IMG/VR virus record: IMGVR_UViG_3300017770_000099
Coordinates: 1 to 29,819 of that record
Length of the DNA stretch: 29,819 nt
Origin: a virus
Reading direction: 5' to 3' (one strand)
The translations under genes and the position numbers were made by a program. Shown here piece after piece: positions 1-7,711 of this stretch (positions within the stretch are counted from its first letter, which is position 1; the number at the start of each line of letters is the position of its first letter). The notes below the pieces were generated by a model. The model was not told the origin of the DNA and searched no databases. It saw only the letters and a list, made by a program, of their open reading frames with translations.

Positions 1-972
1 GCTAATCTCAAAAAACAGTCTTCTCTTGGATCTTTGACTTCCAAACTAGTCAAAGAGGTTGAGAAGATGAATAGCAACTCTAGTGGCGGTGATGATCGTC
101 TCTGGAAACCTGAAATGGATAAGACGGGTAATGGTTATGCCGTTATTCGATTCCTTCCTGCTCCCGATAGTGAAGATCTTCCATGGGTGAAGATGTACTC
201 TCATGGATTCCAGGGTCCTGGTGGTTGGTATATCGAGAATTCTCTGACTACTTTAGGTCAGAAAGATCCTGTATCCGAATATAATCGTACTCTTTGGAAC
301 AGTGGAGATAATAGCAACAAAGAAATTGTACGTAAGCAAAAACGTAAATTGTCATATTATAGCAATATTTACGTTGTGAAGGATCCTACTAATCCTCACA
401 ATGAAGGGCAAGTTTTCTTGTTCAAGTTTGGTAAAAAAATCTTCGATAAGGTTATGGCAGCAATGCAACCTGAATTTGAAGATGAGACTCCTATTAATCC
501 ATTTGATTTTTGGCAAGGTGCGAACTTCAAACTGAAGATTCGTAAGGTTGATGGTTATTGGAATTATGATAAGTCTGAATTTGATTCTACTAGTGTTCTA
601 CTAGATGATGATGACGCTCTTGAAGCACTTTGGAAGAAGGAGTATTCTCTTACTGCCATGACTGCTCAAGATCAGTTTAAGTCTTATGAAGCACTTCAGA
701 CACGTCTGGATTATGTTCTTGGACGTAAAGGATCTTCTCGTAGGCAAGATGAGGAACTTCAGGGTGAAGATGATATGCGTGGTAACTTCACGCCTAGTTT
801 TGGTGGACGCCAAGAAGAGACTCAACTACCTGCGGAATTGAAGAAAGAACTTAACGATCTTCCTTCAAGCGGCGGATTTAATTCTCCTGATATTATGGCG
901 AAGGATTCTTCTAACTCTACTGAAGAGGAGGATGATGCTTTGAGTTACTTCCAAAAACTTGCTGAGAGTTAA
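1..972 (+). CDS. 32: gp32 single-stranded DNA-binding protein (5' end missing)
   Basis: The frame is open from base 1 (A-N-L-K-K-Q...), so the gene begins upstream of the window; the TTG at 34 is an internal leucine codon, not a start. About 323 residues are visible. The product coats ssDNA during replication, recombination and repair, and recruits replisome partners through its acidic C-terminus. Seen here: a basic N-terminal stretch (TSKLVKEVEK), an OB-fold core with many aromatic residues (WVKMYSHGF, GGWYIENSL, DPVSEYN), and an acidic tail (STEEEDDALSYFQKLAES). No cysteine occurs in the visible part, so the Cys ligands of the T4 gp32 zinc site are absent; the PVSEYN segment sits where I would expect PVCxY. 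It is followed by a strong hairpin terminator. Identification is by core pattern and length. Confidence 0.93.
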   Translation, partial: ANLKKQSSLGSLTSKLVKEVEKMNSNSSGGDDRLWKPEMDKTGNGYAVIRFLPAPDSEDLPWVKMYSHGFQGPGGWYIENSLTTLGQKDPVSEYNRTLWNSGDNSNKEIVRKQKRKLSYYSNIYVVKDPTNPHNEGQVFLFKFGKKIFDKVMAAMQPEFEDETPINPFDFWQGANFKLKIRKVDGYWNYDKSEFDSTSVLLDDDDALEALWKKEYSLTAMTAQDQFKSYEALQTRLDYVLGRKGSSRRQDEELQGEDDMRGNFTPSFGGRQEETQLPAELKKELNDLPSSGGFNSPDIMAKDSSNSTEEEDDALSYFQKLAES

Positions 973-977
973 TATAC

Positions 978-3359
978 TTACTCATATAATCTAGGGTTAT
1001 CACCCCTCTTAAGGTTCTGAGACACAAATTGTCCAGAACCTTTTTTGTATGGCATGATATCGTCAAGATCATTAAAAAGAATACTTAAGAATTCTGGTTT
1101 AAGTAAATAAATACTTCTTTTATTTGCTTCTACTCTGTCTTCATACTGATAATTTGTAATTGCTGTTGCTGCTACTGCACCAGGAATTTCTAGTAAGTCA
1201 TCTTTTATGTCATCATAATAAACTGTTCCGAAAGTAATTCTTCTTCTCCAGTTAAATCCGTCAAATTTCCATTCCTGACCATTTCTCTCAAATACTTCAT
1301 TTTTTGATGGGAGGTATAGTGGTCCTGGTTTACTAAAGAATACCTGGGGAATGGAGTTATATCCTCTTCCGTTGTCGATAATTTTTATTTCCTTTATAAG
1401 TCCATTCTCTGCTTTTATATTTGCTCTTGCTGTGATTGCAGAGAGTGGATCTTCTATTTGTATAGTTGGTGCAGTTCTATAGTTATAACCACGATCTTGC
1501 ATTACAATACCAACGACTGATCCATTTGTGACTAGAGTATAACCTGTTGCCGTTCTATGGGGGATTGGTGGTTGTATTTGTATCACTGGTGCTGGTGTTG
1601 AGGTATATCCAGCTCCAGGTTTTGTCACATTTATGCTGAAAATAGTTTCCGCTCTAGTTCCTACACCTACAGTAGCAGTTGCTGTTGCAGTTACATCAGT
1701 ATCATAAGTGTAAACTTTTCTATTGATAGAACCACCAATAAAAAATAGAGTTTCTGTTGCATTTGTATATACATCTAATGGGGTAGAGTCTCCACTAGCA
1801 TTTTGTACGTTTAGTACTCCTAGTAATGATAATCCACTAATATCCCATGCTGTTGTCAATGTTATAACAAATGTTGAGTTATTGTCTGTACCAGAAACAT
1901 ATAGCTTTGTTCCGTCATCTTTGAAGGAGAATCCACGAATAGAAGATTCGTTAGGTATACAGATAGTTGAGATATTTGCTGTTTGAACTGGGAGTGGGAA
2001 CATAGATCCAATATCCCAGTTTGAAGTTAGTTGATATTTTTTGATCTTATCGGGATCTTGAATATCAAGAATAAAAATATGTTCTCCAGTATCTTGTATT
2101 CTTACTCCAGACATCGCTGGCATCGATATACTAACATCTAATGATGCTGTACTAATATCCCATGCTGTTGAAAGGTCATATTGTGCTAATTTATTACCAG
2201 CGTTTGTAAGACCACTTACATACATTCTGGTTCCATCTGGTTTAAATTCGATTCCAGTGCAGTATTCAAAGACTAGTCCATCAAAATTTAATGTTCTCGT
2301 TCTAAGAAGAGAACCTGTTGACATATCATGTGCAGATGACAGCTCATATTGTTCAATAATTCCAGAAGTATATGTATTTGCTCCATGTGCAGTGAACAGT
2401 CTTTTTCCAGTAGCATTTAAGAACATACCCTCAAATCCACTCTCTACTGTGAATGAACTAGCAGATATAAAAGCTGCACTCTCAATGATATTTGGTGGTG
2501 GTGGAAATGTAACTATTGGTGTAAATGTGTATCCATCTCCAGCAGATGTAATTCCAACACTTAAAATAGATCCTCCAACACCAATAACAGGTTCTAATAC
2601 TGCAGTAATTGTTGGTGGTGGATCACTAAATGTTGCTATTGGTTGAAAGTTATATCCACTGCCAGTATCGGTAATTGTTATTTGACCAACTTCTCGTTCA
2701 TCTGGAAATACATTTAGTTGACAAGATGCAATACCAGTTATTGGAGATGGCGGATCTTCTATTGTTACTTCAGCAAATCCAGTATACCCAGATCCAGCAT
2801 TTACTAATGTCAACTTTGTTACTTGTCCACTATTTGAATTATACTCTGCAGTTGCTTCTGCAAAATCTCCAGGAATTTCTGAGGGCAAAACAATATTTGG
2901 ATCTAATTCAATTTCATATTCTGGTGCTTTGAAAAATCCTTCATTTACTTCTACACCAGACTCTACAATAGTGTAACCATCCAATGTAGTTGTTTTTACT
3001 GTCTCATAGTGATGTATTCCACCATATAATTCTTCATAAGATCCATACTTATCTAAAAGGAATTTATCAAGTGCCTGTTGAGTTTTTGGCCACTCGTCAT
3101 AAACATTTTGAATATTATTTGATAATAAAACTACCCAGTCCAAACTTGGATCTTTGTATATTTTATCTGCTACTTCATCAGGTCTTTCTTCACCTTTGAT
3201 TTGATATTTGTTAAAATAACTTAAATTTGAAAATACGTCATCTCGTATTTTTGCTCTTTTGAATAAATTTTTGACAACAGTATAGTCACTTAAAGTTGAC
3301 CTTTCATTATCTCTAGATATATACTCAAGAAATGGTACGTGACTGAAATAATTTGCCAT
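978..3359 (-). CDS. 53: Baseplate wedge subunit gp53 with large internal repeat insertion
   Basis: This 793-residue protein is about four times the length of T4 gp53 (about 196 aa). Residues 1-115 look like the gp53 N-terminus (NYFSHVPFLEYISRDN, KIYKDPSLDWVVLLSNNIQN), and about 690-793 like its C-terminus (RRRITFGTVYYDD, RSIYLLKPEFLSILFNDLDD). In T4, gp53 clamps neighbouring baseplate wedges. Between these ends lie six short repeats with a GxGY core (about 187-210, 226-250, 266-290, 575-600, 617-640, 655-678). In the middle of that run (about 305-557) sit five propeller-like blades with F-K-P-D-G-T-x-M-Y-V and L-S-T-A-W-D-I-S-T-A-S signatures. The insertion is probably displayed on the baseplate surface, which is inference. 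It is the last gene of the minus-strand operon, 3 nt after gene 48, and its 3' end contains the gene 32 terminator. Confidence 0.87.
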   Translation of the reverse strand: MANYFSHVPFLEYISRDNERSTLSDYTVVKNLFKRAKIRDDVFSNLSYFNKYQIKGEERPDEVADKIYKDPSLDWVVLLSNNIQNVYDEWPKTQQALDKFLLDKYGSYEELYGGIHHYETVKTTTLDGYTIVESGVEVNEGFFKAPEYEIELDPNIVLPSEIPGDFAEATAEYNSNSGQVTKLTLVNAGSGYTGFAEVTIEDPPSPITGIASCQLNVFPDEREVGQITITDTGSGYNFQPIATFSDPPPTITAVLEPVIGVGGSILSVGITSAGDGYTFTPIVTFPPPPNIIESAAFISASSFTVESGFEGMFLNATGKRLFTAHGANTYTSGIIEQYELSSAHDMSTGSLLRTRTLNFDGLVFEYCTGIEFKPDGTRMYVSGLTNAGNKLAQYDLSTAWDISTASLDVSISMPAMSGVRIQDTGEHIFILDIQDPDKIKKYQLTSNWDIGSMFPLPVQTANISTICIPNESSIRGFSFKDDGTKLYVSGTDNNSTFVITLTTAWDISGLSLLGVLNVQNASGDSTPLDVYTNATETLFFIGGSINRKVYTYDTDVTATATATVGVGTRAETIFSINVTKPGAGYTSTPAPVIQIQPPIPHRTATGYTLVTNGSVVGIVMQDRGYNYRTAPTIQIEDPLSAITARANIKAENGLIKEIKIIDNGRGYNSIPQVFFSKPGPLYLPSKNEVFERNGQEWKFDGFNWRRRITFGTVYYDDIKDDLLEIPGAVAATAITNYQYEDRVEANKRSIYLLKPEFLSILFNDLDDIMPYKKGSGQFVSQNLKRGDNPRLYE
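1011..1046 (+). terminator. Rho-independent terminator of gene 32, inside the end of gene 53
   Basis: AAGGTTCTG (1011-1019) pairs perfectly with CAGAACCTT (1034-1042). An inner GAC/GTC (1021-1023 with 1031-1033) extends the stem past a single bulged A, leaving a 7-nt loop. A T run (1041-1046) follows on the + strand, as expected for a terminator of the + strand gene 32. The hairpin lies wholly within the last codons of convergent gene 53. On the minus strand the 3' side has no T run, so it should be one-directional. Confidence 0.88.
1689..2447 (-). repeat. Five-blade beta-propeller-like repeat block inside gp53
   Basis: Codons about 305-557 of gp53 hold five copies of a roughly 45-50 residue unit. 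Each has a hydrophobic strand, a turn such as KPDGT, KDDGT or NATGK, a second strand such as RMYVSG, KLYVSG or RLFTAHG, then a strand and YDLSTAWDIS-like end (variants SSAHDMSTGS, TSNWDIGSM, TTAWDISGLS). This spacing suits blades of a beta-propeller. Five units are seen; whether the fold closes as five blades or pairs with other copies is unknown. Confidence 0.7.
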
Positions 3360-3362
3360 TTT

Positions 3363-4886
3363 TTAATAACCGATTGGGTGATCGCCTGCGTTTTCATCAT
3401 CATAATCTTTGGAATATACTGGAGTAAGTTCCATAAAACTCATTGTGAGATTGTATGAGAACATTGCACCTATATCATCATCACCAACGGTCATATATGT
3501 GCCATCTGGTGTATAGTCAACAGAAAAGTTCTGAAGAGCACAATCTTTGATTAGATTTATGCCAGGATGAGAATTCGCTCCCTCATCTTTATGTATATAT
3601 TCTATGCGAAATACATTTGGCGCTTTTAAAAACAATGCTGATTCTGTTGTTCTTGCTGCCATATTAACTTTAAAAAATCTGATGATTTTTTTAATTTCCT
3701 TAGCTTCATTATCACTTCTAGGCATAAGTTTAAATGAAAATGTAAATGCTCTTAATTGAGGACCATTAAATAAAAGTTCTGTATTTGGGTTAAATATTGC
3801 TCTTGATGTTCTGGGTAATATATTTGCACCAATAGCAGACTCAGTGACGGATGCTTTAATCGCTGATATTACCTCAGGCGCGTTACCTGCTACATTACCT
3901 ACTACTCTTGAAACTGCTTTCGCAAGACCACCGCCACCACCATCCAGGGTTTCCATTGCAATTTGGGCACCAGCAATTTGTAGTGGATTTATTACTTCTT
4001 CATTCCAACCAACACCATTTGAATCTGATATTCCACCTTGTATTGGTAAATATACTGAAGCACCTATGACTTCGCCAGGGTTGTATGATATTGCAAAGCT
4101 ATTTGAACTGACTTCTGCTGGTTTATATTTAATTGCAGAGAATCTTACGTAATCTGATTCCAAATATGTTGGACTATTAGATGGGTATTTTAAATCATCT
4201 GAAAGACCACTTGCTACTTCGGATGCAGTCTGAACGTCATTTATATCTATAGAACTAAGAGATGCCCCTCTTATTGTTGAACCATCATCATCCTCAGCAC
4301 CTGGTAGAGGAATTGCATCTGGATCTGCTACTGGAAGTGGATCTTGAAGCGCAGTTGCGACTTGAACAGGTGATGGTGGTTTCTTATTAATTTGCTGATA
4401 ACCATTTTGATAAGTATATGCTCTAGTCCGCTCTATATCTGCCCTAGTTGCGGCATTATTTGCTATATTGCTGACTGTACTGGATGTATAATTCTCCTTT
4501 GCATATTTTGTTGGTTCATATGTACCATCCTTTTCGTTTCTTGTTGCAATCCTTTTATCAGGATCAAGTAGTTTGGGTGTGCGGGTTGGGACACCTAAGA
4601 TACTTTCATACTCTTGTTCATAAACCGCTGTTATTTTTGTTTTGGGGTTATAGGTAGTAACATATACGACTCTAGTATTAGCAGCAGCTTTAGCATCTGA
4701 TGGTAAAGTTAAATTTATACTGGTATTACTTTTTTCTGGTGGTTTCGGTTTTGGTTGCGACAGTACGTGGGGTGGAGAGACCCATATATCTTCATTAGCA
4801 TCAGGCAGAGCAACTTCGTTTCCGTCCTTATCCTTTCCTGGCTTAAATACTGCACCTACTTTAGTTATTTTTGTTGGAGTTGCCAT
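3363..4886 (-). CDS. 48: Tail tube cap / baseplate protein gp48
   Basis: This 507-residue protein is longer than T4 gp48 (364 aa) because of a low-complexity N-terminal half rich in Pro, Lys, Asp and Ser. The C-terminal half carries the recognisable core: NPNTELLFNGPQLRAF, TFSFKLMPRSDNEAKEIKKI, IRFFKVNMAA, then FRIEYIH and NLTMSFMELTPVY. In T4, gp48 sits on the gp27 hub and with gp54 starts tail tube polymerisation; both are related to the tube protein gp19. The gene lies 6 nt after the unknown 208-codon gene and 3 nt before gene 53, in one minus-strand operon. A Gly-Gly-Gly stretch (about residues 303-310) and an Ala/Val-rich helix precede the core. Confidence 0.85.
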   Translation of the reverse strand: MATPTKITKVGAVFKPGKDKDGNEVALPDANEDIWVSPPHVLSQPKPKPPEKSNTSINLTLPSDAKAAANTRVVYVTTYNPKTKITAVYEQEYESILGVPTRTPKLLDPDKRIATRNEKDGTYEPTKYAKENYTSSTVSNIANNAATRADIERTRAYTYQNGYQQINKKPPSPVQVATALQDPLPVADPDAIPLPGAEDDDGSTIRGASLSSIDINDVQTASEVASGLSDDLKYPSNSPTYLESDYVRFSAIKYKPAEVSSNSFAISYNPGEVIGASVYLPIQGGISDSNGVGWNEEVINPLQIAGAQIAMETLDGGGGGLAKAVSRVVGNVAGNAPEVISAIKASVTESAIGANILPRTSRAIFNPNTELLFNGPQLRAFTFSFKLMPRSDNEAKEIKKIIRFFKVNMAARTTESALFLKAPNVFRIEYIHKDEGANSHPGINLIKDCALQNFSVDYTPDGTYMTVGDDDIGAMFSYNLTMSFMELTPVYSKDYDDENAGDHPIGY

Positions 4887-4892
4887 TGTTAT

Positions 4893-5519
4893 CTATTTAA
4901 AGTGGTTGTCATTTTTTCCATAACCTTTGTATATTCTTGCTCCTCGCAACATGTTCCTAAAAGATCGATTATTCCTTTTCCAAACATCTCTAACATTTGC
5001 TGGGCGAGATTTGCCATTTTTTATGGTAACAAAATCTTCAATGGGCAAATTAGATGCAGTAATCCATTCATCAATAGAAATGTCTAAAAGTAGACCTCTT
5101 ATTTGACTTACATTATATTTAGATATCGAATTATATGGCAATCTCAACTTATCGTTTTTTAAATTCTCTACAACAATCCTTCTTTTTATTGGATGAATGA
5201 AGTGTAAATTGCATCCTTGAAATGTTCTACCATCAGATTTTATGCAATATACTAGTGGGAATGGGTCAAATATCGACACATTATCTTTTTCCGAAGTATA
5301 TTCAAACATAAAAAGATGTCCTTGTTTGGGAAATCTTCTTAGTAAATTGTTGTCTCTTTGATCTTCTTCTTCACTATTGTCTTTTCTTTCTTCCCTGACA
5401 AAAAGATCTGGTTGAGATGCATATCTTTTGGTTAATCTTCGGAATGCTCTTCTATAGAAGAATGGAGATCTTCCTTCTTCTATAGATACTTCTTCTTTTA
5501 AATCTTCAAACAGGGTCAT
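4893..5519 (-). CDS. Conserved T4-type phage protein of unknown function
   Basis: The 208-residue product starts at an ATG overlapping the gene 4 stop (ATGA, 4 nt), so the two are probably translationally coupled. The N-terminus is basic and charged (RRAFRRLTKRY, then REERKDNSEEEDQRDNNLLRRF). A compact domain follows: GHLFMFEYTSEKD, FDPFPLVYCIKSDG, FQGCNLHFIHPIKRR. The pattern PFPLVY...G.NLHFI.P..R is one I recall from uncharacterised proteins encoded near T4-type structural genes. T4 gene 2 (DNA end protector) also neighbours gene 4, but I see no specific signature for it. The context between head completion and tail cap genes suggests a virion or assembly role. Confidence 0.7.
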   Translation of the reverse strand: MTLFEDLKEEVSIEEGRSPFFYRRAFRRLTKRYASQPDLFVREERKDNSEEEDQRDNNLLRRFPKQGHLFMFEYTSEKDNVSIFDPFPLVYCIKSDGRTFQGCNLHFIHPIKRRIVVENLKNDKLRLPYNSISKYNVSQIRGLLLDISIDEWITASNLPIEDFVTIKNGKSRPANVRDVWKRNNRSFRNMLRGARIYKGYGKNDNHFK

Positions 5520-5959
5520 TTGATTCCTAGTTCGTCTTCTGTTATGATTTTAAATTCTAATTTTCTATCTTTGCACCATTCTTCTGCCGCCTTCCATTTT
5601 GCTTTATTAACTTCATACGTCTTTGCTTCATAGATAAATGATTTTGTTACCCTAGTTTTTCTTTTTGGCGGTTGAGTTTGTTTTTTTGGTTTTACTTCAA
5701 TCACATATGTTTTTGTAGATCCTTTTTTCTCTTTTACTTTAATTAAAAAATCTGGAAAGTACCTATGAACACGTCCATCAAGGGGGGATTTGTATGGGAT
5801 ACAAAATTCTTCGCTTGCCCACTCAATTATATTTTCATTTAGATCGCACCAGGCGCAGAATTTGCGCTCCCAACTACTTCTGCATATAATGTTGTTTGGA
5901 TTACCCTTATATTTTTTGGGATGTGATGGGTAATATTTACTTTTTATACTTTCCTTCAT
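5516..5959 (-). CDS. 4: Head completion protein gp4 (gp50-like)
   Basis: This 147-residue protein is very close in length to T4 gp4 (about 150 aa). Shared landmarks are YKGNPNNIICRSSWERKF near residues 18-35, WASEEFCIPYKSPLDG and VHRYFPDFLIKV. The order E...(W)ASEE...PDF...VIEVKPKKQ resembles a PD-(D/E)xK nuclease core (Asp of PDF, then ExK of EVKPK), consistent with the known resemblance of gp4 to nuclease folds. In T4, gp4 acts after packaging so that tails can join finished heads. It is the first gene of the minus-strand operon that runs through genes 48 and 53, and lies head to head with gene 54 across a 42-nt gap. Confidence 0.9.
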   Translation of the reverse strand: MKESIKSKYYPSHPKKYKGNPNNIICRSSWERKFCAWCDLNENIIEWASEEFCIPYKSPLDGRVHRYFPDFLIKVKEKKGSTKTYVIEVKPKKQTQPPKRKTRVTKSFIYEAKTYEVNKAKWKAAEEWCKDRKLEFKIITEDELGIK

Positions 5960-5972
5960 TAAGTTGTCTACA

Positions 5973-5980
5973 TATAATAT
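5973..5980 (+). promoter_or_regulatory. Possible promoter for gene 54
   Basis: TATAATAT lies 21 nt upstream of the gene 54 ATG in the short divergent gap. It differs from the T4 late box TATAAATA and contains a perfect sigma70 -10 hexamer (TATAAT), but no clear -35 element is visible. It could be a degenerate late box or an early promoter. Confidence 0.3.
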
Positions 5981-5994
5981 AGATGTAATAACTT

Positions 5995-6002
5995 TATTTA
6001 GA
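5995..6002 (-). promoter_or_regulatory. Possible late promoter for the gene 4-48-53 operon
   Basis: Read on the minus strand this is TCTAAATA, one base from the T4 late consensus TATAAATA. It lies 36 nt upstream of the gene 4 start and overlaps the first base of gene 54. It is the best candidate in the 42-nt divergent gap, but one mismatch in AT-rich DNA is weak support. Confidence 0.35.
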
Positions 6003-6856
6003 TGCCAAATATAGGGATCAATGCAGGCGTATCCATGAATACGTTAAAAAGTAGAATATTGAATCCTGCGTTTACTTCAGTATATTCTGTACTTATACAA
6101 GCGCCAAGTTTAGTATCTGGTGGTGAGGGAGGAAGTTCTGCGACAGGACTTGATCGAGAATTATTTGAACTTACCTGTATAGAAGCATCTTTACCTGGAT
6201 CTAGTATTGCCACGGTAGAGACAAATAGAGATTATCATGGTATTGTTGAGAGACATGCATATTCTAGATTATTTGATGAGACTATAGAATTGACTTTTTT
6301 GGTTACTTTAGATAGTAATTATCGCCAGATTAGATTTTTTGATTTTTGGATGAAGTATATTGTTGGTGAAAATACTTACACCGATAAGGAATTAAGAAAT
6401 AAAGTTAATCAAAGGGCAAAATACCCAGATTCGTATAAAACTGGAATGAAAATTGCAAAATTTGAAAAAGATTTGGGTTCTGGCAAATCTGCTGGTGCAA
6501 ATGCCGTAGTCTACAATTTTGTAGATGTATTTCCCAAATCTATGAATAGTATTCCAATTACTTATGAATCTAGTCAATTATTAAAAGTTACAGTATCTAT
6601 GTGTTACACTAGATACTTTATTGATCGGAGTCAAGGTCAAACTGATAGTAACTTTAATGTATTTGGATCAAGTAGTTTGTCTCCAGGAAATCCTGAAGTT
6701 CCATTCGATTTTACGTTTGATAGCGATTTAAGTAGTACAAAGTATTACGATCCAAAATTTGCAGATGTATTCAATACTAACTCAGGATCTGCTTTTTCTG
6801 AGAACTCATTCTTTGGTAATAATTTTGATTTTACATCAGGATCTTTCATTGATTGA
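6002..6856 (+). CDS. 54: Baseplate tail tube initiator gp54
   Basis: The 284-residue product has the tail-tube-family pattern: NPAFTSVYSVLIQAPS near the N-terminus, FELTCIEASLPGSSIATVETNRDYHG, a central ELTFLVTLDSNYRQIRFFDFWMKYI, and YNFVDVFPKSMNSIPITYESSQLLKVTVSMCYTRYF. This is the layout of gp19/gp54 tube subunits. T4 gp54 (320 aa) sits on gp48 and primes tail tube growth. I chose gp54 over gp19 because it neighbours genes 48 and 26 and has a long, non-tube Ser/Asn/Phe-rich tail (from about residue 220). A gp19 paralogue is the alternative. The start overlaps a possible minus-strand promoter; no strong Shine-Dalgarno is visible. Confidence 0.78.
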   Translation: MPNIGINAGVSMNTLKSRILNPAFTSVYSVLIQAPSLVSGGEGGSSATGLDRELFELTCIEASLPGSSIATVETNRDYHGIVERHAYSRLFDETIELTFLVTLDSNYRQIRFFDFWMKYIVGENTYTDKELRNKVNQRAKYPDSYKTGMKIAKFEKDLGSGKSAGANAVVYNFVDVFPKSMNSIPITYESSQLLKVTVSMCYTRYFIDRSQGQTDSNFNVFGSSSLSPGNPEVPFDFTFDSDLSSTKYYDPKFADVFNTNSGSAFSENSFFGNNFDFTSGSFID

Positions 6857-6857
6857 A

Positions 6858-6865
6858 TATAAATA
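6858..6865 (+). promoter_or_regulatory. T4-type late promoter upstream of gene 26
   Basis: TATAAATA is an exact match to the T4 late promoter -10 box. It begins 2 nt after the gene 54 stop and ends 20 nt before the gene 26 ATG at 6886. Intergenic placement and exact match make it convincing. It would drive the gene 26 to hub operon with the phage late sigma factor. Confidence 0.85.
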
Positions 6866-6885
6866 AAAACAAATGAATTTGATTT

Positions 6886-7605
6886 ATGCCATTACCTACT
6901 ATATCAACTCCCACATATGAGCTTGAGTTGCCTTCCACTGAACAAACTATTGAATATAGACCATTTCTTGTAAAAGAGGAGAAATTGCTGGTTTTAGCAC
7001 TAGAGAGTGAAGATACTAAGCAGATAACCACGGCAATTAAAACCGTAATCAAAAACTGTATAAAAACTGATGGTATTCGTGTTGAGTCTTTGCCTACCTT
7101 TGATATTGAATATCTCTTTTTAAATATTCGTGGCAAATCTGTTGGTGAAGAATTGGAAGTTAATGTTCTTTGTCCTGATGATGAAGATACATATGTTCCA
7201 GTTAAGATTGATATTGATGATATAAAAGTTTCTAAAAACACTGAACATTCTAAGAATATTCAAATTGACAATACTCTTGCAATGGAGATGAAGTATCCAT
7301 CTCTTGACCAATTTATTAAAAGTAATTTTGATTTTAGTGATAATATTAGTGTTGAACAATCATTTGATTTAATCGCAAGTTGTATCAGTCAAGTTTTTAC
7401 TGCAGAAGAGTCCTGGGCGGTTGAGGATTTGAGTAAAAAAGAAGTTGTAGAATTCTTAGATCAAATGAATTCTTCTCAATTTAAAAAGATTGAGAAGTTT
7501 TTTGAGACTATGCCTAAACTGTCACATGAACTTCAAGTGACAAATCCAAAAACTAAGAAGAAGAGTACAGTTGTTCTTGAGGGATTATCAAGTTTTTTCG
7601 CATAG
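6886..7605 (+). CDS. 26: gp26-like baseplate hub / tail assembly chaperone
   Basis: This 239-residue protein is slightly longer than T4 gp26 (208 aa). The N-terminal half follows the gp26 pattern (FLVKEEKLLVLALESEDTKQI, KTVIKNCI, FDIEYLFLNIRGKSVGE). The C-terminal part is helical (SVEQSFDLIASCISQVF, EEVVEFL-like, FKKIEKFFETMPKLSHEL). gp26 is needed for T4 hub assembly but was not assigned in the mature baseplate structure as I recall it, which fits a chaperone. Near the 3' end the zero frame reads T TTT TTC (7593-7599), a canonical -1 slippery heptamer, four bases before the stop. A shift would join residues 1-238 to a 63-residue extension (about 301 aa in all). Confidence 0.85.
   Translation: MPLPTISTPTYELELPSTEQTIEYRPFLVKEEKLLVLALESEDTKQITTAIKTVIKNCIKTDGIRVESLPTFDIEYLFLNIRGKSVGEELEVNVLCPDDEDTYVPVKIDIDDIKVSKNTEHSKNIQIDNTLAMEMKYPSLDQFIKSNFDFSDNISVEQSFDLIASCISQVFTAEESWAVEDLSKKEVVEFLDQMNSSQFKKIEKFFETMPKLSHELQVTNPKTKKKSTVVLEGLSSFFA
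7593..7599 (+). promoter_or_regulatory. Candidate -1 ribosomal frameshift site (T TTT TTC)
   Basis: The heptamer has the X XXY YYZ form in the correct phase: gene 26 codons are AGT TTT TTC GCA TAG. Slipping back one base leads to CGC ATA GCC CTC TCC CAT ATG, which is open into the 57-codon ORF without a stop. After an 8-nt spacer, CTCTCCCAT (7608-7616) is perfectly complementary to ATGGGAGAG (7703-7711), a possible stimulatory long-range stem. Phase, spacer and open downstream frame all fit programmed frameshifting; frequency cannot be judged. Confidence 0.68.
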
Positions 7606-7607
7606 CC

Positions 7608-7711
7608 CTCTCCCATATGGATTTAGAGAATTATTTTAAATTAAATTTTGCGTTAATGCAGTATCATAAATATTCATTAACTGAGATTGAGAATCTGATT
7701 CCATGGGAGAG
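7608..7711 (+). other. Long-range 9-bp stem downstream of the slippery site
   Basis: CTCTCCCAT (7608-7616) and ATGGGAGAG (7703-7711) form a 9-bp perfect stem enclosing 86 nt, starting 8 nt after the slippery heptamer. An RNA structure at this distance commonly stimulates -1 frameshifting. The second arm codes for part of IPWERE in the downstream ORF, which may itself be conserved for protein reasons, so the complementarity could be coincidental. Confidence 0.5.

Noticed and set aside
34-36. TTG as start of gene 32
   Set aside because: The frame is open to base 1 and the upstream codons continue the usual gp32 N-terminus.
1106-1113. AATAAATA late-box match on the + strand
   Set aside because: It lies inside gene 53 antisense to it, with no + strand gene downstream; expected by chance in AT-rich DNA.
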